Made by a program: the position numbers and the translations under genes. From the NCBI RefSeq assembly GCF_002906155.1, contig NZ_MUJK01000004.1, positions 496,001-560,000 of the forward strand: DNA of 64,000 nucleotides, in the 5' to 3' direction. Positions 61,722 to 64,000 of the stretch are shown piece by piece. The notes under the pieces are model-generated. The model saw nothing but the letters and a program-made list of their open reading frames with translations, was not told the origin of the DNA and made no database searches. Numbering within the stretch: position 1 is the first letter of the stretch; each line of letters begins with the position of its first letter. The stretch is from Pseudomonas laurylsulfativorans. Lineage in GTDB: Bacteria > Pseudomonadota > Gammaproteobacteria > Pseudomonadales > Pseudomonadaceae.

Positions 61722-63495
61722 GGTCGATCCCTAGCAGGTCGCGGTAATCAGGAGAGGTTTTCAACAGTTCTGCATGGGTGCCGCTGGCGGCGATCCGGCC
61801 GTCCTGAAGCATCAGCACGCGGTCCGCCAGGAGAATGGTCGAGAGCTTGCTGGAGATCACCAGCAGGGTGGTGGCAGCCCCTTGATCGCGGCGCAACCGA
61901 CGAATGTTGTTCAGCACCTGGCGTTCGCTGATCGCATCCAGCGCGCTGGTGGCATCGTCCAGGCACAGAATGTCCGGTTCGCCGAGCAATGCGCGGGCCA
62001 GACTCAGACGCTGACGCTGGCCACCGGACAGTGTCACGCCGCGATCGCCCAGCGGCGTTGCGAGTCCTTGCGGCAGGCGTTCGAGCACATCGTCGGCGGC
62101 GGCCAGGCGCAATCCTTCACGTAGCTGTCGATCACTGGCCTGCGGCGCGGTCAGGCGCAGGTTGGCCGCGAGGGTGTCGGAAAACAAAAAGCTTTCCTGG
62201 GGGACTACGTGAACCCGGCGTCTCAGTTCGTCCAGCTTCAGTTGTCGAATGTCTTGCCAGCCGGCGCTGTCCGAACCGATCAACAAGCGCCCGCAGCTGA
62301 TATCGCTCAGGCGAGGCAACAGACTGGCCAACAGGCTTTTGCCCGTGCCGGTTGCGCCCACCAGCGCGACGATTTCACCAGGCTGCAGGGTCAGTGAACA
62401 GTCCTGCAGAATATCCAGCCCGCCGCCCGGAGCGCTGACACTGACGTGCTCCAGCTTCAAGCCCAGCGGTGTGTCAGGCAGGCTGGCATCACCGCTGCGG
62501 ATCGCGGCCGGTTCGTCCAGCAGTTGCCAGATGCGCTCGGCGCTGGAACGGGCATCGGCGAAGGTCTGCATGACGCGACCGATGCCTTCGATGCGAAACA
62601 CCAGGGTGGTGGCGATCAGCAGCGAAGTGACCAATTCACCGATGCCCAACCGGTTGGCTGCCACCAGGTGAGCGCCGTAAACCAGAATCCATACATGCCC
62701 CAATGCGACGACTGCCTGGGGCAGCGGTATTCGCGAACTGGAGTAGGCGAGGGCGTCACGGGCGTGGTCGGCGAACACCGCTACTTGCGCGGTAAAACGC
62801 TGGATGCGGCTGTGCTCCAGGCCAAACGACTTGATCACTCGCACACCGCTGATGCCTTCGCTGAGGTCCTGGTTGACCCGGTCATAGGCTTCGCCAACCA
62901 CTCGATCCAGGCTGACCAGGCGTTCGGTCTGGCGCACGAAAATCCATAGGCCGAACACGGTCAGCAACAACGGAACCACACCGAGTAGCGGGTTGTACCA
63001 ACCCAGCAGGCCGACGGTTGCCAACACCACCAGTGGCGTTTCCACTACCTGCCGCCAGAAGCTGATGAGCGCATCGCGAACCTTGTCGGCATCGCGGGTG
63101 GTCCGAGTGATCATTTCACCCATGCCGTGTTGCCAGTGATAACCCAGGTGCAGAGTCTGTACCTGTTGCAGGATGCGTTCACGCAGGCGCGTCAGCAGTT
63201 CCTGGCTGAGCACCAGCGACAAGACGCTCGCGGCGTATTGCAACACGCCACGGCCCAGGGCCACGGCGAGCATCAGCCACAGCCAGTACCAGCCAAGACT
63301 TGCGTCGAAGCTGCCATCGGCTTGCCGGAACACCGCGCGACCGGCGCTGACGTCGTTCACCGCATGCCCGATCAGCCATTGCTGCCAGACCAGCCCGAGG
63401 TTCACTGCAATGAACAACGCCGCCACCAGGGCGAACCGCCAGGGCATTTCCCGGTAAATCGCCAGGCTGCGCAATAGGGGGTGTTTTTCGATCAT
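61714..63495 (-). CDS. ABC exporter half-transporter, degenerate ATPase site
   Basis: 593 residues from ATG 63495 (MIEKHPLLRSLAIYREMPWRF); the upstream in-frame opening runs through a REP pair and was rejected. Six-helix membrane domain, then Walker A GATGTGKSL, canonical signature LSGGQRQRL, Walker B ILCLDDATSAL with Asp instead of the catalytic Glu, and VISSKLST where the H-loop His is replaced by Ser. These changes define the degenerate half of a heterodimeric exporter. Coupled by 8-nt overlap to the next gene. Confidence 0.9.
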   Translation of the reverse strand: MIEKHPLLRSLAIYREMPWRFALVAALFIAVNLGLVWQQWLIGHAVNDVSAGRAVFRQADGSFDASLGWYWLWLMLAVALGRGVLQYAASVLSLVLSQELLTRLRERILQQVQTLHLGYHWQHGMGEMITRTTRDADKVRDALISFWRQVVETPLVVLATVGLLGWYNPLLGVVPLLLTVFGLWIFVRQTERLVSLDRVVGEAYDRVNQDLSEGISGVRVIKSFGLEHSRIQRFTAQVAVFADHARDALAYSSSRIPLPQAVVALGHVWILVYGAHLVAANRLGIGELVTSLLIATTLVFRIEGIGRVMQTFADARSSAERIWQLLDEPAAIRSGDASLPDTPLGLKLEHVSVSAPGGGLDILQDCSLTLQPGEIVALVGATGTGKSLLASLLPRLSDISCGRLLIGSDSAGWQDIRQLKLDELRRRVHVVPQESFLFSDTLAANLRLTAPQASDRQLREGLRLAAADDVLERLPQGLATPLGDRGVTLSGGQRQRLSLARALLGEPDILCLDDATSALDAISERQVLNNIRRLRRDQGAATTLLVISSKLSTILLADRVLMLQDGRIAASGTHAELLKTSPDYRDLLGIDHG

Positions 63496-63503
63496 GTAAT
63501 AGC

Positions 63504-63640
63504 TCTGTAGGAGCCGGCTTGCCGGCGATGGGGCCATTGGATTTGTACCGGTATTGATGACGCCATCGCTGGCAAGCCAGCTCCTACAGGTCGGTGTGGC
63601 GTTCGATTTTGTAGGAGCCGGCTTGCTGGCGATGAGGCCG
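63504..63640. repeat. REP pair plus single REP
   Basis: Inverted GTAGGAGCCGGCTTGCCGG pair at 63504-63590 and a third element at 63609-63640, filling the gap between the flavoenzyme and exporter genes. Confidence 0.88.
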
Positions 63641-63646
63641 TCAGGT

Positions 63647-64000
63647 CTATGCCGGGCGGGTGGCACCCTGTTTTTCCTTGGCGTTGAGGATCGCGGTGTA
63701 TTCGCCCGGATCGACACCATTGAGGTAGTAGTTACCCACGTGATGCAGGCGCCAGCGGATCGGATCGTGAGTGGTGTGGACCCGGGCGTTGCGCCAGAAG
63801 CGGTCGAGGTTCCACTTGGTCAGTGATGAGCTGGCACCGAGCAGGGAGAAGATGTCACTGGAGATTTTCAGCGAGGCCGCGTCGGAGTGGGCGCGGGCGG
63901 TGGCCACCGAGAGAATCAGTTCGTCCTGCAACGCTTTGTTGTCGGGGTCCAGTTCGTGCTGGTCGAACACTCGCGCTGCGTCACGCAGCAGTGATTGCGC
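63647..64000 (-). CDS. SfnB/DszC-like flavoenzyme, C-terminal part
   Basis: About 117 C-terminal residues of a gene whose start lies beyond the right edge; the frame stays open to 64000. ISSDIFSLLGASSSLTKWNLDRFWRNARVHTTHDPIRWRLHHVGNYYL is the end of acyl-CoA-dehydrogenase-fold flavoproteins of the SfnB/DszC group used in sulfur acquisition (RFWRNARxHTxHDPxRW is the hallmark). It has no Met or Cys in the visible part. First visible gene of the island in transcription order. Confidence 0.82.
   Translation of the reverse strand, partial: AQSLLRDAARVFDQHELDPDNKALQDELILSVATARAHSDAASLKISSDIFSLLGASSSLTKWNLDRFWRNARVHTTHDPIRWRLHHVGNYYLNGVDPGEYTAILNAKEKQGATRPA

Noticed and set aside
61714..63720. Earlier start of the second ABC half-transporter at 63720
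   Set aside because: The extra 75 residues are translated REP sequence. The family N-terminus begins at ATG 63495.

Overview
The window looks like a chromosomal segment of a fluorescent-group Pseudomonas. Evidence is the high GC, the many REP/REPIN inverted repeats of three types (GTAGGAGCNGGCTTGC, GTAGGAGCGAGCTTGC and TGTGGCGAGGGNGCTTGC), and pseudomonad gene families such as DUF2790, an LdcA-type decarboxylase with its antiporter, a choline-dependent phosphatidylcholine synthase and an iac cluster. No tRNA, rRNA, insertion sequence, prophage or CRISPR array was seen.

Layout. 0-5 kb: a two-component system, two small exported proteins and a DipZ-type thiol-disulfide protein, with a tandem-repeat operator candidate. 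5-12 kb: an AraC regulator divergent from a DUF4242/methyltransferase pair, DUF488, phosphatidylcholine synthase, a TerB-like protein, and a LigD without its phosphoesterase domain. 12-17.5 kb: DUF3313 lipoprotein, FadL-type porin, periplasmic sulfatase and small conserved genes. 17.7-21.4 kb: lysine decarboxylase plus antiporter. 22-27 kb: Ohr, SCO/PCu(A)C copper delivery, ChaN, and a heme importer whose hmuT (and probably hmuS) survive only as remnants, next to metE.

30.6-46 kb is an aromatic-amine/auxin catabolic island. A TTQ amine dehydrogenase cluster (aauB-E-D-A plus a cytochrome c) lies back to back with an indole-3-acetic acid degradation cluster (iacA-B-I-H-C-D-E-F, with iacG 2.1 kb further on). 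A FeaR-like regulator and a FixL/FixJ-like pair are interleaved. I infer a route tryptamine -> indole-3-acetaldehyde -> indole-3-acetate -> catechol, with the aldehyde dehydrogenase and catechol steps encoded elsewhere.

46-64 kb, all on the minus strand, is an organosulfur-scavenging island. In transcription order it holds the end of an SfnB/DszC-like flavoenzyme, a heterodimeric ABC exporter, an SsuD-like monooxygenase, two cytosolic DszB-like desulfinase homologues, two TonB-dependent receptors, an ABC importer, and TonB-ExbB-ExbD. The catalytic proteins and receptors almost lack Met and Cys. In one DszB-like protein the only Cys is the predicted catalytic one, and in its tandem paralogue that position is Ser. 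Three transcription units are preceded by -24/-12 (sigma-54) promoter matches. This sulfur-sparing, sigma-54-linked locus is the best candidate here for an undescribed system.
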